Assembly: GCA_003586115.2 (NCBI GenBank)
Contig: QVOM02000034.1
Span: forward strand, 19,942,034-20,006,033
From: Salvator merianae
Taxonomy: Eukaryota > Chordata > Lepidosauria > Squamata > Teiidae
Reading direction: 5' to 3'
DNA length: 64,000 nt
In this document: in pieces, positions 1 through 14,400 of the stretch
Layout: every line of letters starts with the position of its first letter
Numbering within the stretch: the first letter of the stretch is position 1
The notes under the pieces: model-generated
Told to the model about the DNA's origin: nothing
The model's database searches: none
What the model saw: only the letters and a program-made list of their open reading frames with translations
Position numbers and translations under genes: made by a program

Positions 1-2298
1 GGTGTTATTGAGTTGAGGAATTTTGACAAGCCTTCCTGGTTTAGAAATGAATCTACTATCAGTTGCCACCATCTTGATGTCTTCAAAATTCAATTATTGT
101 ACAGACCAGTTTCTCCTCCTTTGTTTATCTGACATATACTAATTTGTTGGCAATTTTCCTACTGAGTAAAAGCTTACCCTTCTCTCCCTGCTTGCATGTT
201 AAAATATGTGATTCTACTAGGACAGTTTTCTTTCCATTGCTAAACACACAAAAGTGACTGACTTTTGTACTTAATACTATTTCAAAAAATTCCAGTGCAA
301 CTTGCCTAGCTTTCACTGTAGCCTGTGGCAAAGCCCCTATCTACTCTTCACAGTTCAGATAGCATGATTGTAAAGTATACCCAGTTGCTGTCTTCATGGC
401 CTGTGGAACAAGTATGTATTCTCTTACTTCTCAAGGATACCTTAGTAATAGCAGATCAGGTGTGTAATTGCCTGCCAAAAACATGACTTGCCAGCTTTCT
501 TTGTTTTTTAGAATGCTTAGAAAAGATGGCACCTTTTCTTTTAAAATTTTTCAACATAGGCTGTTTGTTATGATAAACCGCTGAAATTTCATTGTAGCTA
601 AAATGTGTGGCTTGCCAAGTTCATGGCATTTAACACACTATCTTAAGCCTAGTGATGTTTTCTTCTCAGTTCATAATACCGGTTGGCTTCAGCCACTGGA
701 TGAGCTGGGGAACTGAATCCTAGTTTGTGCTCCTGAGGCTAATAGATGTAATGCAACGTGACTAGCACTTTTTATGAGCGATGTGACTTACTCCCATCTG
801 CAAACAAACAGCTGCTGGGAGGAATGTGTACAAGAGTGGCTATTGGTGTGGCATGCTGTGAAACATTCTAGGCTGAAAGCAACAGCAGCCCAAATCTGTG
901 CCATACTGTTAGAAAAAAAGACTTGTAATCTGTCCCCAGTCATCTCAGATTAGTTTGAAGTGATTTTCATCAAAAAAACCAAAAATCAGAAAGGATTTTG
1001 GTTAATCTTCCAAATCAATCAACAGTTTGCTTCATGCAGTTCCTCAAGCAGGTTAATTTCTGCATTACTTTGTTTTGAAAGTATACCTTTTCGCTGCTGT
1101 TCTAGTTTTTTTAGGTGAGGGGAAGACAATTCAGAACTAAAACAAGTATATTCTGAACTGGAAAACAGTTTTGCCATTTTAATGTCATTTTAAGAAAGCC
1201 CTAGGCACCTCTGTTCAAGAGCAAAGGTGGACCACACTTTCTTTTAAAACTCGTGGAGTTTATTTGCAGATTTAGAGTACTCTAGATTACTAACAATATT
1301 CAGTTATTTCACCATAATTATATTTATTTAGCTTTCAGAGGGAGCTGCACAATGGAATGTGAGTTCAATAGCCTCAAGTAGCCCATGTAACCTTTGTTTT
1401 GTCTCTCTGCAAGTGGATGTATGCCTACTGGTTGGAGCTTCCTGATAGCAGCAGCTGTTGACCTTTGTTCCTAAGTGTAACAGGCTGTTAACATTGCTTC
1501 ATAGGTAGCTTGTGGGTGAGTGGGTGGATGTGCTTGCACAGACACACATTTGTGTACGTATATATGCTCATTCACATTTGCTCTCAACTGTTTTGGATAC
1601 ATGTGTACATTGTTCACTAAGTATATTTAAGTTATCTGTATGGCCAGAGGAGGAAATAATAAGAAGCGATAAAATGCTCACTTTGTTTATAATAGCTATT
1701 GGCAGGAGTCAATGGGATAAGAAGTCAGCGAGTGTATGATTTAGCAACTTCTGTCTTTTGTAATTGTTCTACATGAAAGGCTGTGATTATTTTTTAAAGA
1801 AATCATAATGTTGAGAAAAGTTGGTTTCCATGACTTGTAGAAGAAAAAATTATTTTCTTTATCTCCAAGGAAGTGACATAGGCAAAACGCATTCAAGCAT
1901 GGCTCCCTGGTCACTAGCAGAAATGCTTCTAAAGCCAGATTTTAAAGCTGGATTTCAGTCACAAGGAGTAGAAAAAATTGTCCAACAAGGAATAAACATG
2001 TTAGGTATAAATATGCGCATACATGCAAACATAAACATATACAGATAGAGCAAACGCTGGAGCCCAGGAATGGCCTTATTTATTACTGTATTATATGTGG
2101 CTATCATGGATTATTTGGTTAATAAAGAAAATATTATGTAGATTGTTCCTCATTTACTAGATATTTATCTGTTGAAAATGAAGTTTTCTGAATCTAGAAC
2201 ATTACAGTCACACTTTTGTTGAAGAGGCAGAAGTAGTTTTTGAAATGGTTATTCCTGCAGAAAGGTTGTGACTAATTTAACCTTTGCTTTCCTTGCAG
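1..2298 (+). other. B4GALT5: B4GALT5 intron 1, 3' part
   Basis: Ends in a good acceptor (ccttgcag). I see no exon and no clear mobile element in this stretch. The short open frames at 1512-1739 and 1821-2048 have no recognisable content. Confidence 0.8.
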
Positions 2299-2433
2299 TG
2301 AACACCTACCTCTTCATGATGCAAGCCCAAGGCATCATGATTCGTGAAAACATGAGAACGATAGGAGCTCAGGTTTATGAACAGGTGGTCCGCAGTGCCT
2401 ATGCCAAGAGGAACAGCAGTGGGAATGACTCAG
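2299..2433 (+). CDS. B4GALT5: B4GALT5 exon 2 (stem region)
   Basis: The acceptor is a pyrimidine-rich tract ending in ccttgcag, and the donor is gtatat. The exon enters and leaves in phase 1 and is 135 nt long. It encodes residues 39-83 and the first base of codon 84. This is the lumenal stem just after the membrane anchor, starting [14 protein letters not shown]. Two N-glycosylation sequons are visible, N77-S-S and N81-D-S. The membrane anchor itself is on exon 1, which is not in the window, so no promoter or start codon can be given. Confidence 0.95.
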
Positions 2434-5400
2434 GTATATTTTATAAGTCTTGTCACCTATGTTTATGGGAATTGGAATAGGAAGCTAGGAAGTGAAATAT
2501 TTCATAATCTTATATTCCTTCTTTAGAGATTTTATGCCCAGGTTGTAATACTTGTGTATAAAGCCTTATGCAGTTCAGACCCCACTTATTTGAAGGTTTG
2601 TCTCCTCCCATATAGACCAGACTGCTGTCTGAGATAATTAAGAGAAGGCTACCCAGTCATATCATCCTTTGACGAGCGTTGAGGGATGTCTGCTAGGAAT
2701 ATAATTTTCTCCATAATAGTCACCCTTCTATGGAACATTCTCCAGAGGAGTTGTTTCAGATGTCTTCTTCTGATACTTTTAGCTACCTGATGAAATGCTC
2801 TCTTCTTGTGGTTTCATGCTGAGGGCCACCAGGACCTTGGGTAAAACCTCCTTGCATGTTCCAAGGTAAAGAAAGAAGATGATATAATGTGATGTAAGGG
2901 GAGCCCTGCCCCTTCCTGTCTTCCCCACCAGTTTCTTCCTCTAACAAGAGGGATTATCTTTTAACCATTAACTATTTTTGTTGAAAAGCAAATCACTTAA
3001 GTAAGTAAGGATACTTCTGCCTGTCGCTATCACTCAGACACTAAAATTCTGAAGTTTAAACAAAACAAAACAAAACAAAACACAGGTTTAGCTTCATGAT
3101 TCCTCAACAACTGAAAAGAAGGAATAAAGTTCTGTAATGGGAGTAGTTTGTACAGACCAGAATTCTAATTTCTCTTTTAGATATTGGGTTTTGAAAAGAA
3201 TGGGGAAAGGTCACAGAGCTCAAAGCACTTTGGTGGAATCCAGTCTGACCATGAGAAAAAGCTCACAAGAGCTTAGTTATTTTGATAATTGCAGCTCAAC
3301 ATTAACTGTAATTGTTATTAACTATATGGTATTGTGTCTTTGAGATACTGCCTTGTTAGCAACTTGCTATTTTGATGAATGCTGAAATTGAGCAAAATTT
3401 ATCTAATTTCACGTGTGTGAGGGCAAGTTGGTTCTGTGTATCTCCAGTACATAGAATGACAAATGGATGAACAAATTGCTGTAGTTTTCTAGGCTAATAT
3501 GTTTAAAGCACATATTGTGACCAGGAATTATGGTAACAAACAGATGAAGAAGAAGAAGAAGAACTTGGTTTTTATACCCCGCTTTTCTCGGCCGAAGCTG
3601 ACTCAGAGCGGCTTACAAGGTTATTTTTCGCCCAAAGACTTACATCTGTCTATCTTCCACATCACACAACGTGATGCTCCCTATTTATCTACTTGCTTTC
3701 GAACAGCTAGGTTGGCTGGAGCTAGAGGCCAATAGAGGGCGCTCATCCTCTCTACACGGCAGACAGGGGCCTTGAACTCTGATCCTCCTGTTGAAAGATC
3801 AGTGCCTTAGCCTTCTGTGCCTCTGTGCCTCCGGTTAAGATGACTTAACTGCTGATAAAGATTTGCTTGAGTGAAACTCAGCACCTGATGTTTACATAGA
3901 CAGATCTTGGCAACAATGTGAAAATGTTTGCTGTTACTTCCCTTATACTTTCATAGAAACCATCTTCTCTTACTATTATCAGACTACTCTTGAGTCACTA
4001 CTGATTGTAATATCTACTCACTTCATCTATTCAGAGACCTCCTTCATTAAAGTCATTTAAATACTGTCTACCTACTCCATCCACAAGGGAGATATCTCTT
4101 CTTGATCTTCCTTTGGGGGAGAGCAAAGGATCTTTGTACAACACAAGCTACTCTATTCTTTGGCTGAATCAGTCTTTAAGATGTTTTGCTGTCATTCAGA
4201 TTATGCAACCAGTAATTCCAGAAATTCTAAAATTTTAATTCCCCCCCAGTGCTAATTTATAGGTTGTCTAATAAAGTGATTATAAAATCTAACAGGCAGC
4301 ATAGATGCTTCTCAAAAGGTTCCAGGTTTTTGATAAGTAGCATTCATGCTTATCATTTGTTTGCATTTCTTCTTCTGTTCGTCTTCTGCATAGAGTAATA
4401 AAAAGAAGCTCTGCTGGATCAGGCCACAACCCATCTACTCTATTTTCTGGCATTCAATCTGTGCATTAGGAGGAATGTTCTTAAACATAATTTCTTTCTT
4501 TGACATATTGATTTTTTAGACCTGATGCTCACTGAAAAGAGTCTGTAATCAAATTTAATCTCTTAACTGTTGCCACTGGATCTCTTGTTATTATGGTCTT
4601 CTCTTAATAGTTAAGGCGTCTATCGCAAAGTTGAAAAGTAGGGGTGATAGTGACAGCCTTGTCTTGTTTGTTTCTGCAGTTTAATTTTGCTTGATTGATT
4701 CCCATTTATCCCCAGTATAGCTGATCCATCTCTCTATATCTCCTCAATCATTTTAATAATAAAATTCCCTGCTTGCATGCATTTAAGAACTTCCAATAAA
4801 AATCCATGTACTATGGTATCAAATGCCTTATATAAATCTAAACTGAAAATTGGTTTTGAGTTCGCTATCATACTGGGCGTGAAGCACCAGTCTAACCAAT
4901 TCATAGTTATATTTGTTAGGGATAAACCCATATTGATCCTAATGTATAACTAAAGGAATAAATCTATTTATTCTTTTTGCTAATATAACAATATTATTAA
5001 ATAAGACTACAAGTGTGGAGCTATCTCCTGTTTGAAAGTTTTATAAAATAGAGAAGAGAACCCATCCAAGCCTGGTGTTTTAGTCAATTTGAAGTTATTT
5101 ATTTGTTGTTCTACTTCTTGTAGGGTCATTGGCTCATTAAACAAGTTTCTGTATTGTTCCATTAAAGTCATTATTATTATAGAGTTCAGATAACTTTTTG
5201 TTCCTTTACCCCAGCCTGGGATTTTTATATGTTGTCATAAAAGTCTTGCCTTACCCTTATAATATTTTGTTTGTCTGTGTCTCTTTCTCTTATTTCAGTT
5301 ATATAACTATGTTGTTTCCTCCTTTGGATGGACACTAGAATTTTCAAAATTCTATTACCATATAATCTAAATTTATGCTTTGTCTATAGCTGTGTTTTAG

Positions 5401-8400
5401 CATAGTTATTACTATCCGAAGTGTCTAACTTTTTTCTTATTTCTTCTACCCAGTCCAAGTTCTTTTTTGTTGGTCTGTATTTATGCTCTAATACTCTTTT
5501 ATTTGATTCTATAATCATTTTTTCCTTTTAATTCTTTTCTTAATCCACATTGCTTTAGGTTTGCAGCTCCCTCATATTACTGTTTTCATTTCTTCCCAAA
5601 CATTTTTCTGATTCATACCTTGACTGCCATTTAGTTCAAAATATTTCTTTATTTCTGTGTTGATCTTCTGTATACATTCCTCATCAGCTACTAAATTTGG
5701 TGGGAACTTCCGTATTCTATTTTGTATCTGCTCCACATCCCACTCAATCATTATATACAGTGAGGCATAATCCAAGTGTATTTTAGGAAAAATGCCTACT
5801 TTCAAATCTTTGGACAGTGTTTTAGAAAGAAATATATCATCAATTCTTGAATAGATGTTATGTTTTATTGAATAAAAAGTAAAATCTTTTATTCTGTAGG
5901 ATTTAAAAACAGTCATTTCTCTGTCTTCTTTCTCTTATCCAATTCTATATATTTTTATAATTGATGTTGCTTTTTTGTCATTTTAGTTTGTCTGTTTCAG
6001 GGTTCAAGACTGTGTTTATATCTCCTCCAATAATTATATTCTTCTGCATGATTGTGTAAATTTTATTGTTTTTGTAAGAAATTACGTTGTTGCTTGTTTC
6101 ATGTGTGTGTGGAAGTGAGTGTGACATTCTTACCAGATAACCTACCCTGTATCACCATGAATCTTCCATTTTTGTCTTTGTGTTCTTTCTTCAATTTAAA
6201 GGGGATACAGGTGGAAATTAAAATAGCCATCCCTCTAGCTTTAGATGTGTCTTGCACTGTATATTCCCTGATTTGAAGGGGAAAGGAATGTCATAGGAAA
6301 AGATTGTAAGGAAATAGGGACCATCTAGTTAGATGTGATCAGGTTTGTTGTTTATTTTTAAAGGGTTCTAGGTGGTGGGATAGAGACTGGCAACTTAACT
6401 AGGCAACTTGGGGGAAAAAACCTTAACTAGGCAACTTAACCATTTTCTTTTTTTGTGATAGTGTTTTTGCAACTGAGGTATGTCCCACAATATGTCCTTT
6501 GTTTACTGATTCTGGTTGATTTACTGCCTTTGATTTCCTTCCTTCCTTCCTTCCTTCCTTCCTTCCTTCCTTCCTTCCAGGGGGAAAGGGTGTTTAGCCA
6601 TTGGCATTCCTCAGAACCCCCCAAGAAAGGAGGGAGATTGGATCTCCAGGCAAGGGCTTGATGCCAGTGCTGCTTTAGCCACTGCACCAGAAAAGAGACT
6701 ATTTGCTTGGATAAGTCCAGAAAAGTAACTGCACAGCTCCCTTTTCACCACAACCCTTATGAGGTATTATGTAGATATTGGACTGTATGCAAAAAACAAG
6801 TGATTAATTCTCTCCCCATTTTTATGCAAATATACAAGTTCCTTGACTGGTGGGAAACAAGAAGTAGGCAAAAGTGGAAGGAAATTTTGCTAGGTAGGTA
6901 GAGAGTAGAAATTGAATTAGGTAGTTTTCCTAGAAACTAGAGAATACCAAATTGGTCTGAAGATTAAGTAGCAAAATAAAACCATTCAACTTGAAGGAAA
7001 TCCTATCTTAGACAAGTGTTGATTTGAACCTAGGATGCTAATACAAATTGCGTCCCTCTATATAAATCACCTTGAATATCTCAAAACTGCTTTTTGTTTT
7101 CCTATTTGATTTTGCATCTACCATTTTCTCTGTATGACGACCCCATTGGCCCACTGAACTATGCACCCTCATAGGGTTACTAATAAAGACTATTACTGTG
7201 ACTTTTGGAGTAATATAATAAAACTATGGAATAGTAAAGCTGTTAAATTGTTTATTCTTACATCTAATTGCAAAATATAGAAAAAATGAGAATCACATTT
7301 TTCAGTTTTAACAAATATAACAGTAAGACAATTTATTCTTACATCTGAAATAGTAATTATTTTATTAATAAAGAGGAGTACATTAAATAAAATTGCTTTT
7401 ATGTTAGCCATACAGTAGAATAATCATCACGAAAAAGGCTGAAGAATATATTAGCATAGCAAAAAAACCTTACTTGCCTGATTTTAATAGAAGTTTCCTT
7501 TTCCTTATGCAAATATTGTTGTGACAATAGCAAGTAGATTTGATTAATTAGCTTTGTTTAAAATTCCATGTATGAATAAGTTGGCTGCAGTTATGCAGCT
7601 TGTGAGTGCTGAACCTGATTAATGATTTGAGTTAAAGCAATGAAGAATTTATATGAAATTTATTTAGTAATAGCAATACTCTTTAGGGCTTTAAACTAGG
7701 AATGCGTTTATAATCTCAACATAGCTCTGAGGCTATTTATTTATATTTACATTATATTTACATTCTGCCGTATACCCAAAGGTCTCCGGCTAGTAAATGC
7801 TATACTAGAAATGCTGTATTTGTCTTAACAAGAGTGACAAAACATTCTGTTGACAAAACAGCAGAAAACATTTAATTCTAAAATACGAAAGGTTTTTATG
7901 TATACGGAGTTCATGTAAGTTATGAACAGAAATGCTGTACTGTTAATAAGTTTTATTGAGAAGTCCTGCTGAAAGACAGAGGATTTCTTGCTCAGGAAGA
8001 ATAAACAAGTAAACTCAGATTCTGTTTGAAAGGTTAACTATTAGCACTGATTAACAAAGAGGAAAAAAATTACTGTGATATTGTAGAAGAGACAAGCAAC
8101 TCTTTTCTCACAGACACAGTGATTAATTTATTTGCTTTATTCTTGCATTTATTTTGAGTTTGTTTTACTTGCAAACCTCATAGTCTTTATGAAATCTGCG
8201 GCATACAGATTCTATAAATAAATGTGCAAAACAGAATTGGAACTGATGTTATGTTTCCACAGTATTAGGATAGCAAGGTTTGGTTAGAATGGGAACAAGT
8301 CAGTATTTCATTATTTGCCTCAGAAGAGTTTTGAAAAATGCCCCTTTTAGAGTTGTGCCAAACCAGGATCAAGATGAACCAGTTCTTTGCAAACATCAGG

Positions 8401-11400
8401 AGTTAGAGAACCTTGCTGTCAGACCAAACCCTACTTAAGATTCATGGTTTGGTCTGATAGCAAGCCATATCTCTGCCTGTTTGCAAAGAACCAGTTCATC
8501 TGGCTTGGTCTCCCCCCTCACTCCTCACATGCACTGGACATACAAGCTGGGCCAGGGCTCTGTCTCAGTAACGTGCAGGTCTACTTCCTGGAAGGTCTCA
8601 TGTGTGACCAATCCATGTACTTGGCCTTCTGAGAGGACTTGCAGTGCTCCGTGCCAAAAGTATCTTCAAAGGACAAGCGGATGGGGAGAAGGAAGAGGCT
8701 GCAGGAATTGGAAGGAGATTGTGAACATGAAGGAAGAAAGGGGGGGGGGGAACAGCCACTGGCATGAGGGGAGTCTTCTTCATGTCTGAACCTGAACCAG
8801 CTGGCGAGTTCTATTTTGGAAGGCAAACGATTGTCCCTGCTGCCCTGTTTGGGCTTGTTATGAGCTGAATAAGACAGAACATGGTTTGGTACATCTCTAG
8901 TCCTTTTATGGGCACCTTGGTAGATAGGATAGTGATAATATCCAGATTAGTTAGGAGTGGACTGCAGCTACCTGTCTGGCTGTTTGTGCGGGCTAGTAAC
9001 CAACTATGCTTTGGGTTCCTTTTAAACTGTTGTCAAAGTCACCAAAGCAGGTCTCGAATTTTAATGTGTGTGTTTACTGATCTTCATAGAATCATAGATT
9101 GGGAGGGCCTTAGAAGTCATCTCATGTTGTGTTCAGAAATCTGCTGAACCACCCCAAACATGTGGCCATTCAGCCTCTGTTTGAAAACAGTCTGTGTAAG
9201 ACAGATTGTTCCACTACTTAACAGTTCTTACAGGATTAAGTCAGTGGATTTTAAATCAGTTGGTGAGGCTTTGAAACCCATAGCTTTTTACTTCACTTGA
9301 AGTTACTGCTAATGCCGCTCTGTTTATGCTTTCCATATTTCCTACTAATAATGCAAGCTTCTCTTTCAGTACAATGATAGAAAAAAATCACATGATGAAT
9401 TTCACATGACGAATTTTGGAATCCATAAATGGAATTTCTTTACTATATAAGGTGAACCCTTCCAAATACTGTTTCCGTTGGTTCACTGTGTCAGCAGAGT
9501 GCTTACAGAGACCATGACTCTACGGGTGCTGCAATGATTGTCTCAAAGTTATAGGTTCCAGTTTAAGGTGGTAGTAGTGTGGTAGTAGGTGTATATTAGA
9601 GGGGGAACCCCAGCTGTTGGTATCCATGTTGGAAGATATAGTTTACAGTTTGGGGTAAAGCATAAAAGGACCTATTCCATAATGGCATGGTCTTTGGAAA
9701 AAATTTTCTGGCTAGATACAGGTTTTTTTCTGTTCTTGGCTATAAGAAGTTGAAGACATACTACTTCACCTTGGTTTGGGGGGATTAGAAAGGACTGAAA
9801 TATATTATCATAATGTTAAGGCTGAAAATCACTAACTGGCTTTTATTTTTCATTCTGTAACTGTACACATTGTTTTTTTTTAAAAAAAATATGGCACTCA
9901 GTTTATAATGTACATTTAGTGTCCTGGGCTGTCTTTACATGACATTGATCCTATTAAGGGAGGCTAGAATACAGCTTTGATGAAATGTATAACAATGAAA
10001 TGTTTATACGTCTTTGCATTGACAGTGCTATAAAGCTGTTAAAGGATGTTATTAGCAGTTACTGCAAAATATAAATCCTAAATGACATTTGTGGTTTCTT
10101 TCCTTCCCCAGATTATCCTCTTGATTTGAACCACAACGAAACCTTTCTGCAAACAACTACTTTTCTTCCTGAAGATTTTACCTATTTTCCAAATCATACC
10201 TGTCCTGAAAGACTCCCTTCTATGAGTGAGTACTCTTGTGGTACCTCATATCATATAATTCTGTTTACTAATACTCCTTGCAGTCAATAATCCCAGCTTA
10301 GACCTTATTGACTTCAAAGCCCAGTGAATGGGTGAGATGACACTTTTAATGGTGATTTATTGAAAAGCTGGATCAGAGCTTCTTAATCACTTGCAGATAG
10401 TCAGAGGGAGAACATAGGTTTGTGTAACACCTTTTACCCTGAAAAGTCTTTAACAATAATTTTCACTTCCAGGAGTCAGGCATTATGGTTCTATCAAAAG
10501 ATTCAGATTCAAAGATAGTACTATGGTGGTTGTGCTGAAGAGCAAATATCACATTTCATTAAATGTGTGAACTCTTTTTTTTTTTTTTTTTAAGCCATGA
10601 ATGGAAAAAACATACCTGTGACCATACAAATTCTTGTAGTCCTTTTTTTTTTTTTTATGTAAATCGGTGTTTCCACAGCAACATGCTAAAGTTATTTGAA
10701 ATAATCAGATGACAAATTATATATGCTGTAAGTGTTAGGAAAGTGATACCTACGTTAAACTTCAAAACCACTAGACTGACTTGCAGGAACTGTTATTGAT
10801 CAGACCAGAGATAAGTGTATAAAGTCCTATTAATTTTGAAGGCAGTTTACATGTGAAATAAATAGGTTTGAATTCAAAGTATTTAGATGTGGTTGGATAA
10901 ATCCCTTAATATGAGAGGTAACATACTGATTGTTATGTACATTAAGTGGGAAAGTTGCTACCTTCTTTTGCATACCTTGAACTTTGACATAGATTTTATG
11001 ATGTTACTAACTTGTGAATCTCCTTGTGTGCTTGAATCAGCACAGGATACTGGAGCTTAGTCCTTCTGATTACCAGTTCTTGGTTACCAGTAGTGAGTTT
11101 CAATTATTCATCTGCAAGAGAGGCAGATCTAGGAATGCAGTATAGTTGCATGTGGGCTATATGTGTATTTTTTCCCTTTTCATGTAGTATAGTACTCAGG
11201 TCCTTGGGAGTTTCCTTACCCTCATCCCAGGAAGTCAGTCTGACTCTGTGTTTTCTTCCTTTTCTGAGATGGAGAGTAGCTATTAACTAGTGTGGGAGAT
11301 CTTGGGCTTGTATGCAAAGAGCAATTAAGAACTAACATTTCGAGCTTCGTTTGCTACATTATGATGCTTTTTGTAGAGGTCAGCAGTCCTTTTCAGCTTG

Positions 11401-14400
11401 GGAGCACATGTATAAAAGAGCAGCTTCACTTTTCAAATTGACCCACAGCACAAAAACATGGATCTTCGAAATTTTTTAAGGGCTGCTCCTTCTGAAATGC
11501 CATTGCAGTGTATAGGTGCTTGCTCTAATTAGTTGGGACCAAACTAAAATACTCCCCAGTATTTTAAATCATCCTCAAAAAAACAAACATTGATCCATGA
11601 GACAGCTCTTCAAGATGCTTAGAAGATGCCTCCCTCCAGAAAACCAACCATCAACTAAAAGAGGCAGGTATCAAAGGATCGTAAATTCAGCTACTCAGAT
11701 TCAGAAATTTGACACAACATGGCACTTATTTCTCCACATAGTAGAGAAACTACTGGTGTGTTGAGGTGCGAAAATGTCAATAAACTGGAGTCTCTTAGTT
11801 TTACTGAGTAAGGAATGAGTTGCAGGGCTACTCCCCAGTCCTCTATCGCCTTTAGGCCTAATGACAGGGGATCACAGAGAAGATTTCCAGCCCCTCCCAA
11901 TGAAGGAAGTGTCAGAATATAGAATTCGTATAGGCCATAAGCTAATGCCAGTTTGCTAAATAGAAAGTTACTGAACCAACCAACTTCCGGCTACATAGTA
12001 ATGATGTAACGGTTTTGTCTAACATAGAGCAGATAACAGACTAATATAACATGTAAACATAACAGAAGCTAAAGCATGAGAAACCCAAGCGTGGGAAAGA
12101 CAATTGTGTATAAACTGATATGAAATGAAATGAACAACAATGATGTAATCATGTGCTTGACCATTATATGTACTAGAAGCATTCATTGATGGTATCCTAC
12201 TCTTTTACCTTTCTATGTGACTATGTGACTTTGCTATATGCTACTATGCTGTACTGAAGATTGATTTGATGCTGTTACTACAATATACAGTGCAAACTGC
12301 TTTTTATCCAACTTAGCTATTTTTACTATGGACCTATGCTACAATAAAGATAGAGCTTTATAGTTAACTCTGCTGCATACAGAGTTTATTTTTCTACTTC
12401 ACGGGAATGTCTGTAAGTCTTCCGCGTAACGCAATGCGCACTCTGACAGGAAGGTACATAACTAATGATGATGCTTATCAGATGTTGCAGTGAAAAATGT
12501 GGAGTTGGCCAAGGAGTGCTTCAATCTTTGCCAGCTAGAGAAAAGAGAGCCTTCAGATCGGCTTTACTTTGTCACAGAAGCTTCTTCTTTGTTGGGGTCC
12601 CTGTGTTCGGGATGGTTCTAGTCACATATTCATATACTCATTCATTCTTACTCTATCCCTTACAACTACTATAACTACTGTCTACACACTTCTGACTAAT
12701 ACTGAGAAGCAGAATGTGCAGTAGAGGGTTTTCAGATTTGTGCAGAGTCTAGAAAGTGAGTTGATATAAACATCGTGAGCAAGAAACAAATGTTACTTTG
12801 TTTTCTTTGGTTCAGATCCTTTTATGAGCATTGGAAAAGGCCTTGATGAGCATGTTTGTCATTGTTTTGGTGACTCAGTGTTATATTACAAGGATAGGGA
12901 ATTAATGAAAACTTATTGCTCATAATAAGCCTAGGAGTTAGAGAAATGTAAGAGTTAAAATATGTAGCAATAAATTGGGATGTTACAGTTCTTAGTAGAT
13001 GCTGTGTTTACATCTTTCTTTCTGTTCTTTGTTATCCCAGAGGGCCCTATTGATGTAAATATGAGTGAAATCAGTATGGAGGAAATCCACCATCTCTTCT
13101 CTCAAGACTCTACTATCAAACTAGGAGGCCATTGGAAGCCTAAAGACTGTCTGCCTCGTTGGAAGGTACGTTAGCAGTAGGGAAATATTACATTTACCCT
13201 TTCCTAAGGTGGTTTCAGTGCCATAACTGGGCCTGATGTCAGATTGAAATGTGTCTAGGTAATGTTTCCTCCATGCATGCTAGCAGTTGGGCAGTCGTGA
13301 CCCTCTTCAGTCCCTTGCCCAGGAATGTTATAGCCACATTTGAATGTTTAGCTCATCTGGATCCAGGGAGGACCTCTTGAGAAAGAAGCTCATCACTGCC
13401 TCTTTAAGAGCCAACTGGATCACTGCATCTCTGAAAGAGGCATTCATCAGTTCCTGGACAGCCAGTCATACTCTGCCAGCTAGCTTTTATCAGCCAAGAA
13501 GGGCAAAGATCCAGAGAGCTTGTAGTAGGCTGAACTTAGCAAGCAGCTTGACCACATCCTCAGGGCTCAGTAACTGAAAATGATCAAGGTAACTGGATGG
13601 GATGGTTCTCTGGATACTTCCTTTGGACTGTTCTCAAATGTGGCATCCAATCCGCTATGAATCCAAGTGACTTTACTCTCAAAGTGTCCTGCAAATTTGT
13701 TACAGGAAATGTTAAATGGCAACGATCCTTGCTTCCTTGGGCTAGATCTTAAAAGGCCATTTACCACTCAGAAAAGCTCTGCGGAATGGCTGTTTGAGGA
13801 CTTGTAGCAGAAAAATAGCTACTTTTTGCTGCCACCATCACCACATAATAGGCACAATAATGAGCTCTAACCTGTATTTGGTCATATTCACAGATGCCAC
13901 AAACGGTCTAGCCGTTGACCCCTGCTTGATCACCCATACCTCCATGGAATACCAAGGTGCTTTATGGGCTCCACAGCTGTGTTGAGAGCGTTTGGGTGCA
14001 GTCTAGTTGACACCCCTGTTCACTTCACGATTCCACAGTGAGACCTGGGCTGGAGCAGCATCCATGTCAACTGAAAAATCCCCTAGAACATTCAGGAATC
14101 ACTCAGGTCTCCAAGGATGGACCATCTCAATGGGTCCCCTACCCCTGTGGAGGGGAGCTGGACTATGTTGTTGGACTATGAATCCCATTGCTTCTAGTCA
14201 GCATGATCAATGTTCAAGAATGATTCTGGAGATGATGCAAATTGTAGTCCAACAATATCTGGAACCACACTTGCTGAGAAACACTGATGCGAGAGTTAAG
14301 TTTGTTTCTATGTGCGTTCAAGAATGAAATTAGCAAGTTGTCTATTGAAAGGACTAGTTTTTGTGTCTGAAATATCTTAAATTGCTAATGGTAACTTTGC

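Larger units (their letters stand above)
2434..10111 (+). other. B4GALT5: B4GALT5 intron 2 (7678 bp)
   Basis: Bounded by gtatat and ccccag. It holds L2-like, L1, CR1 and CR1/L3 fragments, a (TTCC)n tract and a fold-back repeat, listed separately. The rest, including about 6600-7730 and 9250-10080, shows nothing I recognise. Confidence 0.85.
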
